Below are positions 33,343-43,500 of a DNA stretch of 64,000 nt, in pieces (the stretch's first letter is position 1; every line of letters begins with the position of its first letter). Under the pieces are notes generated by a model, which did no database searches, was not told the DNA's origin, and worked only from the letters and a program-made list of their open reading frames with translations. The DNA is from Dactylonectria macrodidyma (taxonomy: Eukaryota > Ascomycota > Sordariomycetes > Hypocreales > Nectriaceae). The stretch spans positions 1,550,001 to 1,614,000 of the forward strand of contig JAGMUV010000012.1 of assembly GCA_020744425.1 (NCBI GenBank), given 5' to 3'. The position numbers and the translations under genes are program-made.

Positions 33343-33366
33343 TCATCGTGAACAAGTTCACGATGA
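33343..33366. promoter_or_regulatory. Perfect palindrome in shared promoter
   Basis: TCATCGTGAAC and its exact reverse complement are separated by two bases (AA). Flanking half-sites TCGTTCAC (33333-33340) and TGTGAACGAGCG (33388-33399) repeat the GTTCAC/GTGAAC word in inverted order. It lies 345 bp from the regulator start and 623 bp from the hydrolase start, so it could serve either. Confidence 0.5.
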
Positions 33367-33988
33367 TCGTGATTCTTGCCTCATTTTGTGAACGAGCGAC
33401 TTGATATTGACACAAGGGTTGCCCAGCCGCTGTCGCGAACCACCAAATAGACTACCCTTAGAACAAGTCAGCAAGTGTTGCTCGTTCCTAAACCGATGGA
33501 ATCTGTTCGGCGCAGGCAGTCAAGAGAGCAAGACAAGTAAACTCCCGCAAAGAGTGAATCCATACGCTGGCCATATTTTCTTGCCCATATTCGGTTGAAT
33601 ATCGGAACCGGGAAACACGGCATCGCGGGTGCATCATGGTTCGGTAGGTTGCTGCAGCTCGCGCGCAATGCTTCTAGGATAAGTTTAGCTCATCTGAGAT
33701 GCTTACATCCACCAAGCGAATGCGACGTGACAAGGTGACGTCCAGCCGGTTCGTCGACACAACTGAATGCAGCCCGCGCGCAATGGTTCCCTATTTGGGC
33801 TGTGGGATGAGTGTGGATTACGTTGGTGTGAGGACATCGAGATCTATAAGAATGGCTTCTCTGAACCAATTTTCATCATTCTGGAGTTTTTAGACAGTTT
33901 ACTCCTGACCTTTCAACCCAGTTCCATCCATTCTTAGTCTTTAGTCCAAACTATCCTCACTCAGAAGCACATCCACTTAACACTCAAC

Positions 33989-35194
33989 ATGATCCCTCTC
34001 AGCCCCGACCACTCCCTTCACTACGAAATCCTTCGCATCCTCTCCGCCGCTCGATATCAGGGCGCCGATATTGGTGAAGTGCTTGAAGCAGCCAGCAAAA
34101 TCGACCACAACAAATTGAGTACATTCCATGACGTCTTCGCTGCCCTCGCCGAACGTGTAAACGCCCAGGCCCAAGCGATCGACTCTAGCAAGCACCCCAT
34201 CTCTGCGCGGGATGCTTTCTTTCGGGCGGCGACATACTACCGCGCTGCGGACTTTTTCTTGCATGGGAATCCCTTGAACCCGAGGATCAATGAACTGTGG
34301 GAGCTCCAGGCCGTCGCGTTTGATAAGGCGCTCGCATTGATGTGTATCCCCGGGAAGCGGATTACCCTGCGCGGCGATGGTTTCGACGTCCCGGCTATTT
34401 ACTATGCAGCCGACAGCTCTTCTACGCCTAAGCCAACTTTTATTATTGGTACTGGTTACGATGGAAGCCAGGAGGAGCTCCTCCACAACTTCGGCTTCCC
34501 CGCCCTAGAGCGAGGCTACAACGTGATCACATATGAAGGTCCAGGTCAACCACTTGTACGCCGAAAGCAAAACCTCGGCTTCATAGCAGAGTGGGAAAAA
34601 GTTGTGACGCCCGTTGTTGATTACCTCGTCACAAGACCAGACGTCGACGCATCAAAAATCGGTGCGATAGGTGTAAGCATGGGCGGATGGCTCGTCGCTC
34701 GAGCGGCAGCATTTGAGCATCGCATTGCAGCTGCAATCGCCGTCGACGGCGTCTACGATCTGTATGAATCCTATAGCAAAGCCATGCCGCCGCCTATGCT
34801 TGCGGCCTTGGAATCGGGAGAACCTGGGAACGTTGACAGTATGGTCAGGGAGGCACTTGCGAGCGATGGTATACCCATAGCTATTCGCTGGGGTATTGAG
34901 CAAGGCCTGTGGAGCTATAATGTCGACTCAGCGACAAAGTGGATGGAGATGACGAAAGCAATGACTCTGAAGGGGATTGAGCATCAGATCCAGTGTCCGA
35001 TCTGGGTGGGAGAGGCGGAGTCGGATCTGTTTTTTATGGGACAACCGGAGCAAGTACGAGATGCGTTGGGTGACAAGGCTACCTACGTCACACTCACATC
35101 AAAAGATGCCGCTGGCAATCATTGCCACGTTGGTGCCCAGGTGTTGTTGAATCAGCTTGTGTTCGATTGGTTTGAGGACATCGTCTCAAAATGA
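33989..35194 (+). CDS. Alpha/beta hydrolase (FrsA/Ayg1-like family)
   Basis: An uninterrupted 401-aa frame. A helical N-terminal domain (residues 1-110) is followed by an alpha/beta hydrolase fold. The oxyanion-side glycine block is PTFIIGTGYDG (about 150), with ITYEGPGQP near 182. The nucleophile elbow GVSMGG near 230 has Ser as the likely catalytic residue. A late acidic block (GEAESDLFF) and the His in NHCHVG near 380 complete a plausible triad. Proteins of this layout cleave C-C or ester bonds; the Ayg1-type members shorten polyketide chains in fungal pigment pathways. No polyketide synthase is in the window, so a pigment role is only a possibility. The ATG is in a good context (CAACATGAT) and lies downstream of pyrimidine-rich leader DNA. 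It is divergent from the Zn2Cys6 regulator. Confidence 0.88.
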   Translation: MIPLSPDHSLHYEILRILSAARYQGADIGEVLEAASKIDHNKLSTFHDVFAALAERVNAQAQAIDSSKHPISARDAFFRAATYYRAADFFLHGNPLNPRINELWELQAVAFDKALALMCIPGKRITLRGDGFDVPAIYYAADSSSTPKPTFIIGTGYDGSQEELLHNFGFPALERGYNVITYEGPGQPLVRRKQNLGFIAEWEKVVTPVVDYLVTRPDVDASKIGAIGVSMGGWLVARAAAFEHRIAAAIAVDGVYDLYESYSKAMPPPMLAALESGEPGNVDSMVREALASDGIPIAIRWGIEQGLWSYNVDSATKWMEMTKAMTLKGIEHQIQCPIWVGEAESDLFFMGQPEQVRDALGDKATYVTLTSKDAAGNHCHVGAQVLLNQLVFDWFEDIVSK

Positions 35195-36136
35195 GCGATA
35201 ACCACATTTTCAGTTACGAATTAATATCACCCAATACACTTGATTATACAGACTGCTAAGATCTATCTTGAAGCTCAAACAGTAGTTAGTCTGGCTATCC
35301 AGAAACCTGTATCGATGATTCGGAAGAGACGTCGGAGATACCATTGGCTACTCTATTACTACGATTCCAATAGATACACAACAGGAAGGAACTGCCGGAT
35401 TAGCCGACTGCCAAGAGGGTTGGCGACGACCACATCGGTTGAACTTCCATGTTCGCAGCGGAACGGTGTTGCAATACGGATTCATCAAAGCCGCCGAAAG
35501 CGATCGTCTGACCAGGGAATGCATGAATGATACCGAAGATGGGTAGCATTCAGGAGCAAGGGGAGTAATAGTTTCACCTAGCACGAGTTATCTTACATAC
35601 CCCCACGAAAGGGAAAAGCCCATTCCAGGGCCGACTGCTGCCTGGCTGTGCATCGTTGCGTAAACGAAGTGGCAATAGACGCCCACCTCGCAGTGCTGCT
35701 AATAGTATGGCAATAAAGTAGTATATTGCAATATACCCCATATGATATGGACTTTCTCATATTATAACAATATAATATGAAGACTTTGATATTGTGACAA
35801 TATAATATGAGGATGTCCCTATTGGCAATATATTATTTATATTGGGTTGTCAATCCTGGGGCCAATTCGCCCCTTGACAGTAGCCAGAGAGGCCTTACCC
35901 TATACCAGCCACAGGGATACTTGGCTTTTTATTGGCTGGCATTCACTTCGACACACGTCTTTGTTGACAGTCATTCCTAACACGCGACCACGCGTTTCTT
36001 CCACGCGCCAGGGAAGGCATAGCCGGTACGGACGACGTTGGGCTGGGCATCCCGGTGGTTGCCTGTCAATATTTGCCATCGCCACCGCTGCCCATTTTCT
36101 TTATCACTGTCGAGCCTACTGACTAACCGTACCGCC
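35195..36136. other. AT-rich intergenic region with palindromes
   Basis: No gene is seen. 35700-35850 is very AT-rich with repeated ACAATATAATATGARGA words. A hairpin TGTCAATCC ... TTGACA with GGGGCC/GCCCC lies at about 35846-35882. It may contain the 5' end of the hAT element whose gene begins at 36137, but no terminal repeat could be fixed because the other end is missing. Confidence 0.4.
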
Positions 36137-37371
36137 ATGCCTCAACAACGCCTCCATTTTGACCAATGGTCGCAACGAAGAGAGTCGTCAATCTCAGTCG
36201 ACGTTTCGGAGTTTTCCAGCCGGCAGTTGAATGACCTAGACCAGAGCCAAACGCCCAAATGCCAGTCATCTCGACCTCGCACCGCCTCCACAACCTCCTC
36301 CACCAAGCCCAGAATGTCATGGGTCTTCTCTCATATGCCAGACGAAGAGATGGAGACGAGATACTACAATCAGCGGACCGGAAAAGAAGAGTGGCGTTGT
36401 AAACATTGGGACAGAGCATATGCCTGTTCTGGGGGTACTGCGGCACCTGCAAAACATCTTATGGACCCTCCTCCTAACGGCCACGGTCTACCAAAAGGAG
36501 CCCTGCGAACAGCTAAAGTGACAACGATACGAACGATTCTCGAACAAGCTCGCGCTGCAGCAGAAGAAAATCCCCGCAAACGCCGTCGGCTCAACGATCA
36601 ATCCGGAGATTCGATCGACCCTGACCGGCTCGAAGTGTTGTACGTGAGGTTTATTACGGCCTGCTCTCTCCGATTTCGGCTTGTAGAATGCCCAGAGTTC
36701 CGGGCACTCTTGGCCTACATCAATGACGATATCGATACTTGGCTTCCAGATACGCACGAGACCATTAGGAAATGGATCATACGGCAGTATGAAGACCAGA
36801 AGGAGAAGGTCAAGCAGCGCGTACAGTCAGCGAAGTCAAGAATTCACATCAGCTGCGATCTTTGGACTTCTCCCAACTCTTTGGCCATCTTGGGCGTAGT
36901 CGGCCACTATGTCACTGAAGACGGTCAGCTAGAACACCATATTTTGGCGTTGAAAGACATCGACAGTGAGCACGACGGTTCTCACCTCGCTGCGGCCATT
37001 TTAGAAGTGGTTGACGAATGGGGCTTTGCTTCAAAACTCGGATATTTCGTGATGGACAATGCTAGCAATAACGACACAATGATGAGGTCCCTTTCGCTTA
37101 GTCAGTACAACTCACCGTTTCTACTGACTGGTTCTAAGATCCCACAGGCCTCCTTCGCCGATATGACATCCGATACGATCCCAAAGTTCACCGACTCCGC
37201 TGGCAAGGTCATATCATTAATCTCGCCACTAAAGCCTTCCTCTTTGTTACCGACAATGAGAAGCTCGAACGCGACGATCCAGGTGTGTATAATGTGATAT
37301 TAAAGCATATTGAAGCGTGGCGGAAGAAGGGACCTCTTAGCAAGCTTCATAACCATACTTGGGCATTGTAG
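36137..37371 (+). pseudogene. hAT transposase, N-terminal part, truncated
   Basis: The start ATGCCTCAACAACG follows ACCGCC and is preferred over an upstream ATG at 36038. A BED-like finger (EEWRCKHWDRAYACSGG, ending near AAPAKHLMD) precedes the hAT core (SRIHISCDLWTSPNSLAILG, GYFVMDNASNNDTMM). Removing a 47-nt intron at about 37101-37147 gives RRYDIRYDPKVHRLR, then GHIINLATKAF and WRKKGPLSKLHN, as in the hAT gene at 25932-28652. Immediately after KLHN the sequence becomes the end of the next hAT element (37352), which supplies the TAG at 37369-37371. The C-terminal half, including the dimerisation domain, is absent from the window. Confidence 0.85.
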
Positions 37372-40300
37372 AGGGAGCTCTACCCACTCTACCCAGTAGG
37401 GTAGAGGAGGTATCTACTCTACTCTACCCAGGTAGAGTAGAGCAGAAGTGGGTAGAGCTACCCACTCTACCCGCTCCTGATTGGTCAATTAGATCTTATC
37501 ATTTAATAAGATTATAAGATTGTAAATGCCGAAGTCCTTGAAGAGTCGTCTAATTTTATTGATTCTGCTCAATATATATTGTGGTGACCTCTCACGTGAG
37601 TTCAGATGCTACTGAACATACTGCCTGCTACTGCCTGCTACTGCCTGCACTAGCTCGGCTACTGCCTACCTGCAGCCTACTTAGCACTACGTTGAATAGT
37701 TCACTCCTTTGCAAATATATATAGCTAGAAACCTTTGCAAGGAATCAATTTAGTTCTCATCTCCTTCCCTGCCTGTTACTACCGGCATCCACACCAAGAT
37801 ATTATTTTATCCTCAATCTTTATTATATAGGTCTCTAGCCATGTCTTTCTCACAGGATTCATTATCCCTTACCGTCCCTACAACGCCCTCCACGCTGAAC
37901 CTCTCCTTGCCGGCACCCAGTGTTGCTTCCAGTGCTCCTCCGAGTATTGCCTCGATTCCCGCCGAGAAACTTTCAATCTGGACCTTCTTTCGATATGCTA
38001 GAGGTTCGGAGCCCGAATTCAGGCCAAAGGAGAGATCTGATCGAAGTGGGAAGTCGTCAAATAAACGCCTACATTACTGTATCGCCTGTTGGGATAATAA
38101 GAAGAAGAGTTGGAGTACAATATACACATCAGGAGCCCGGGATCATCTTCGTCTCAATCACCCTTCTCTGTGGAAGAGGTGGCTGGATATGGAAGACCGG
38201 CAAACCTCTTCCAAGCCTAAACTAGTGCCTGGCCAGCAATTCATAAATTCGTTTTTGCTTCAAAAGGATAAGGCTTCGAGAGAACTGGTCCTCCGAGAGG
38301 CTTATGATCGGCCGCGGCATCTCCAGGCGTTGCTAGCACTCTGTGCTAGAAGGAGGCTTCCTCTCAATGCTATTGAGTGGCCAGAACTCCATGATCTCCT
38401 CCTCTCTGCTAATCCAGAGATCTCGGATCTTGCACAGTTTAGCAGAAGAACATTTACTCATACCCTGGTTCTCAACTACGAGAGATATCGTCAAATACTC
38501 CAGAATAACATCCAGGAAGCTATTAGGGATATCCATATATCAACAGATATATGGACATCTCCAGCTCGAAAGGCATACCTCTGCATCTATGTTAGATGGA
38601 TCTCCCAGGATTACCAGTTCAAGCACGGGATGCTAGCACTCCCACAGGTGCTCTTTAGCCACTCTAGAGAGATCCAGGCGGCCATCATCCTCCGCACCCT
38701 TAAATCCTTCGGGATAATAACTAAACTCGGCTATCACACTGGAGATAACGCCACTTCAAATGATACCCTACTTATTGAGCTCTCTCGGTCTCTAAAACTT
38801 GAACTTGGGGTTTGTATACACTAGCTTTTAGATGGGTATTCACTTATATCGAATAGATTGATTATGATCCAATTACGCACTGCATCCGCTGCCTTGATTA
38901 TATTCTTAACCTTGCCCTTCAAGCCTTTCTCCTTGCCACCTCAAAAGAAGCTCTCAAAGCTGCTCTTGCGGCTATTGAAGAGACGGAAGATACCGACCCT
39001 TACGAGTTATTCTCCGCCTATCTCGATGTACCGGTCGTTGAGGATAACCTGGCCTTAATAAGAGCTCATGAACAAGCCTAGAGAAGAGGGAGTAAAGTTA
39101 AAGCGAAGCATAAAGGTTTTGAAGGCTGGGGTGCTACTACTGCGCTCCAGAAGCTTCATAACCTAGCTGTATGGCTTCGAAACAGCTCTATCCATCATGA
39201 TCGATGGATCGAGGCTGTCGGCATTACATTAGGGATTGATAACGATACTCGATGGTCCTCATGGTATCATCTCATCAAGCGTACGACATGCAAAGAGCGA
39301 GAGATTAAGGACTTCATTAATAAACACCCTGAATGCGATAACTTTCGACTCAATAGTGTTAAGTGGGATACACTTAAGCGTATAGAGAGGTTTCTCTCTG
39401 TATTTGCTAGTAGTACACTATGGGTTGAAGGCAGTGAGGCTTTATTATCCCAGAGCCTTACCCTGATGGATGCTATCCTCACCTTCTTTGAGGATCAGAA
39501 GGTATATCCTATTTCATCAAGATAACGCTTAAAGCTAATGTTTTATAGGTGCTATATAAATCAGGCCTAGAGAAGGACCTCCGCATGGTTCATTCTATTG
39601 AGATGGGCTGGTTTATCCTTGATAAATACTACGCTCTCGTTGAGTCAACGCCAGTATACGCCGCCGCCATGCTTCTCGATCCCTCGAAGCGGAAGCATTA
39701 TCTTCTTCAGAACTGGCCTGAAGAGTGGCATCAGAAGACTATTGATGCTGCTTATTCGATCTGGCAGAAGGAATACGCGCATCTCCCTCATGAATCACTC
39801 CCTGCTGCTACTGCTGATACCGATACGTGTCATCCGTCCTCGAAAAAGAGGGTAGAGAATGAATTAGACCGGCTGAAACGTCGTCTAAGAGTCCAACCTA
39901 CTTCACAAGAGGATGAAGATACGTTTATGGCGTTTATTGAAGATAAGACTATCGATCTTGATGCTCTAAAGATAACTCCTCTTCAATGGTGGTTAGTTCC
40001 AGAGCAGCGCCGGCGCTATCCTCGTCTCCACCGTATGGCCATCAATATCCTCTCAATCGCACCCTCATCCGCTGAACCAGAACAACAATTCTCGGGCGCA
40101 CGCTGTACACAGAGCTGGGATAGGCTTAGGTTATCGCTAGAGAACCTCCAGAGGTTAGAGTGCATGGGTAACTGGTTTGCGAGGAAGCTTATCTCTTCGG
40201 AGGAGCTGCTAGGGATGATTGTAGAGGCTGTGGAGATGGATGAGATGGATATTTATTTCGACGAGGAGGATTGGGATGTATGATATAAAGTGGCATATTT

Positions 40301-40500
40301 TGAATAATTGAGCATATATATAGTATCTACCTTCCTTACCTACCTTATCTTCTACCCACCATCTACCCACTACTCTACCCATCACTCTACTCACAACTCT
40401 ACCTACTCTACCAGGGTAGGGTAGAGGAGACCACTCCTCTACCTGGGTAGGGTAGAGAAGTGGGTAGAGCTCCCTCTACTCTACAATGCCCAAGTATGGT
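37352..40500 (+). mobile_element. Second hAT element with CTCTACC-rich ends
   Basis: The ends are inverted repeats starting ACCATACTTGGGCATTGTAG; the right end has one extra TAGAG. Inside, both ends carry clusters of CTCTACCC/GGGTAGAG words (37366-37475 and 40350-40480). The 8-bp flanks do not match: the left side is the interrupted hAT gene and the right side is a Helitron gene. The element therefore sits at a rearranged junction or has lost its duplications. Confidence 0.75.
37841..40283 (+). pseudogene. hAT transposase with a single nonsense codon
   Basis: Exons 37841-38809, 38857-39501 and 39549-40283 (two 47-nt introns, all phase 0) give 782 codons before the final stop. The protein has a BED finger (HYCIACWDNKKK, then HLRLNHPSLW, residues 75-110) and the hAT core (DIHISTDIWTSPARKAYL near 225, GYHTGDNATSNDT near 300). 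The C-terminal dimerisation region is ITPLQWWLVPEQRRRYPRLH near 680, then APSSAEPEQQFSGAR. The only lesion is TAG at 39079-39081 in HEQA*RRGSK, where TGG would fit; that is one G-to-A change. The rest is undamaged, so the copy died recently. Confidence 0.88.
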
Positions 40501-43500
40501 CCGCAGCTCGGCTGAGGAGGCAGACGAGAGGCATCGTATCGAATCAGGCAATGCAGCCGAGGATGATGAGAGGCAACAGGAGCCTCACACAGCAAAGGCT
40601 GCCTCAGCCTCGACATTTCGGTCTATTTTGCCAAAGGAAGCGCGGAGGATAGGTGAAGATGAAGGAGGAGGAGCAGGGGCGGGATTGGGTGATTGCCGCG
40701 AGGAGTGGTCCCACGGACACAAACGGCAGGTCATCCCCGGTCTCGTCCGTCGCACCAGGATCAGGCGAGGTCGTTCAACAGCGAGGACTGATGGAGGACG
40801 TGATAGAGGACGTGATGGAAAACGTGATGGCGGCGTCGACCGAACCAGGGCTCCGCTGCGGCCAATCCAGCCAAAGGCAACCACCGGGTTCCCCGAAACT
40901 GGAGAGCTTGTTTACCCAAGCCCTGGGCCGACTCAACGAATCCAAGAGGCTGACGCACCCGCTGAACCTGGCCGTGATGGCACGCAGAAGAATCTCGACC
41001 CGGCGGACGAGAAGGGGAACCATTCTAACCGACGCACTGGAGAACCGAGTATCCGAACTCAGGCATTCATTGCTGGGGGAGGCGCCCTGCGGACCCTACG
41101 ACCTAGGGAGCTTGACCCGGAGAGAGCAGGCCTGCATCGGGGACCAGCTGATACTCCCCCAGCGCCGTTTGGGTCTAGGCGGCGCGGTGCGCGGCTGGGA
41201 GGAGCGCCAGAACAACAGGCATGGAGACACATCGCCCCGGCGACGTCACCAGCGTCACGGGAGGTCGTGACAGTGCCAGGACCCGTCCCAGAGTTAGAGA
41301 TAACATCGACCTCGAATGCATCCCGGCGAAGGAGGACGACGACGACGAATCAGGCCGCCGGAGAAGGGCGATCAGTGAAACGGGTTCGGTCAGGCGTCCG
41401 CAAGGAAAGAACGGAAGAAGAGAGGAGAGAGGATCTTGCCAGCGTGTTGCGCTGCCTAGATGAAGAATTCGCCGAGAAGGAGCGGCTGTCCCACAACAGG
41501 GAGTGGTGTACGCCAGTCCCGCACGAGAGGAAGGTGTCCACGGCGCAGGCGTTCTACAAAGCTTTTCATGACGCCGAGACTTTGCCCTTGTGGATATGCA
41601 TGGTGTGCTATCGGAAGCGCGGGAAAGGAGAGTTGGAAAGTATAAAATGGGACCGATGGCTGTCCAGGCTCACGGAGAACAGCGACAATCCCTCCTCGCC
41701 CCTTTCCTGCCGCAAATGCTTCCCCGTCGGCAGCGAAGTTTTGGCCTGCCCGGAATGCATAAGTTACCTCATGAGAGGTTGTCTGTCAACCACTGCCCGG
41801 CTGCACGTTCGCTTGGGATGTGAGCACATGTTCCCAGAGGAACTTAAAGGCCTGACCCCGGTTGAGGAGAAACTCATCAGCCTCAATTCATGCTACGGCT
41901 TTATCACGAAGTATAACGTCGTGGATGGGCAGCGTCAGGGTGTCACATACCCCAAACACGTCAAGGGACATATCACGGTGTTCCCGAACAATGTCCAGGA
42001 GCTGGTCACCAAGGTCCTGCCTCATCCCCTCGTCAAGGTCATGGACGAGATACATGTGGCGTGGCACGGTACGCAGAAGCCGGGACCGAGCGATTTGGCG
42101 AGACTTCTGTCCGTGCGGCGTCGGGTTGTCGAGAGGGCGCTGGTTTGGCTGCAGAGAAATAACCCGCACTATCGGGACATTGAAATCAGCGGGGCCGAGA
42201 TGGACAGCTGGGGAGCTCCGCCTCACGGGGTGCCGTCGCAGATCCTTCAGCGCATGGAGCGTAACGAACCGTCTGCCTGGGAAAAGGTGCGCACAGCGCA
42301 GATCGTGCCGCCTGCGGAGCGCGGGATAGATGATGAGGACGCTGTGGACATCGACGAAGTCATAGCCATGCTGAGGCGGGAGCAACAAGAAGAGGCCGAG
42401 TGTCGTGATCAGGAAGCGAGTCGAAGCAATGAAGCACTGTTCAGTGACGGAGACAACGGCGCAGCGAACGGAGACCGTCGGGGCGCTCAGCTCGAAAACC
42501 CGGAGGCGGTTATCCACGAAGTCAGTTCATCCGGGATGTTTGCGCTCGACGCCCAGCCGGATGTTGCGGACGTGGAAAGGCTACGATTTGCCTGGGAAGC
42601 TATGGGCGAGGACGAAGAACAAGAAGCAGGGCACGCAGCCGGGGAGCAGAGGAGAACGGGGGGCTGGGCAGGATCGGCATCTGTACGGCAAGGTCTTGGC
42701 CTGGAGCCATATATTTCTGTGTCTCGGGGCGACGACTTCGCCGAGTCATCCGACCCCTTCTTCTTTGCAAAGACGTTCCCGAGCCTGTTCCCATTTGGCA
42801 CAGGCGGCCCCCGGCTTGCAGAGGAGAGCACCATCATCGCCGGAGGCGTGGCAGAGGCCGGCATCGAGGAAGGGGCTGAGGCGTCTGCGAGGAGTCTCCT
42901 GTCATCACGGAACATGAGCCTCACTGCATGGGCTGAGGCGGTACTGAGGCGCCATGGCGGCCGCTTTGCAACCCACCACGTCTTCGCCTTCCTCGTTTTC
43001 AACTTGGGCGTGAGGTCGAGGAATCGCCGGGTGAGCATGCTGAGTGTGTCGCGGAAAGATTTTCCCGCCGTGGAACGTATGGTGCGCTCCTTGGGCCGGG
43101 AGAGGTTGGAGCTGGCTCAGCGTGAGCTCGAGCTTTCCGGTCAGACCGCGGATGAGGGCATCAAGGAGCTGCTCAAAAGCCTCTCGCTATACGGCTTCCG
43201 GCAGCCGATGTCGAGGGAGCATCGCCTCAGCCTGCGACGCAAAATCAGGTCTCTCATCATCCGGTACGGCATCCCCGCCATCTGGTTCACGCTCAACCCG
43301 AACGATATAACCAGCCCGGTCAAGCTACGACTGGCTGCATACCGAACCCACGACCCAGAAGGGGCTGAGGCTTTCTTGAGAAGCTTGGACATGGCTTACA
43401 AGCGGGCGCGACTGGCCATCTCCGACCCGGTGAGCTCGGCCATCTTTTTCCACAGAGAAATCTCACTGTTCTTCGAGCACTACGTCAAGGTAGGAGAGGA

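Noticed and set aside
31312..35194. A complete secondary-metabolite gene cluster
   Set aside because: Only a regulator and a hydrolase are present; no synthase, oxygenase or transporter is found nearby.
40460..40495. Extension of the third RepHel upstream of 40496
   Set aside because: It has no ATG and lies in the hAT terminal repeat.
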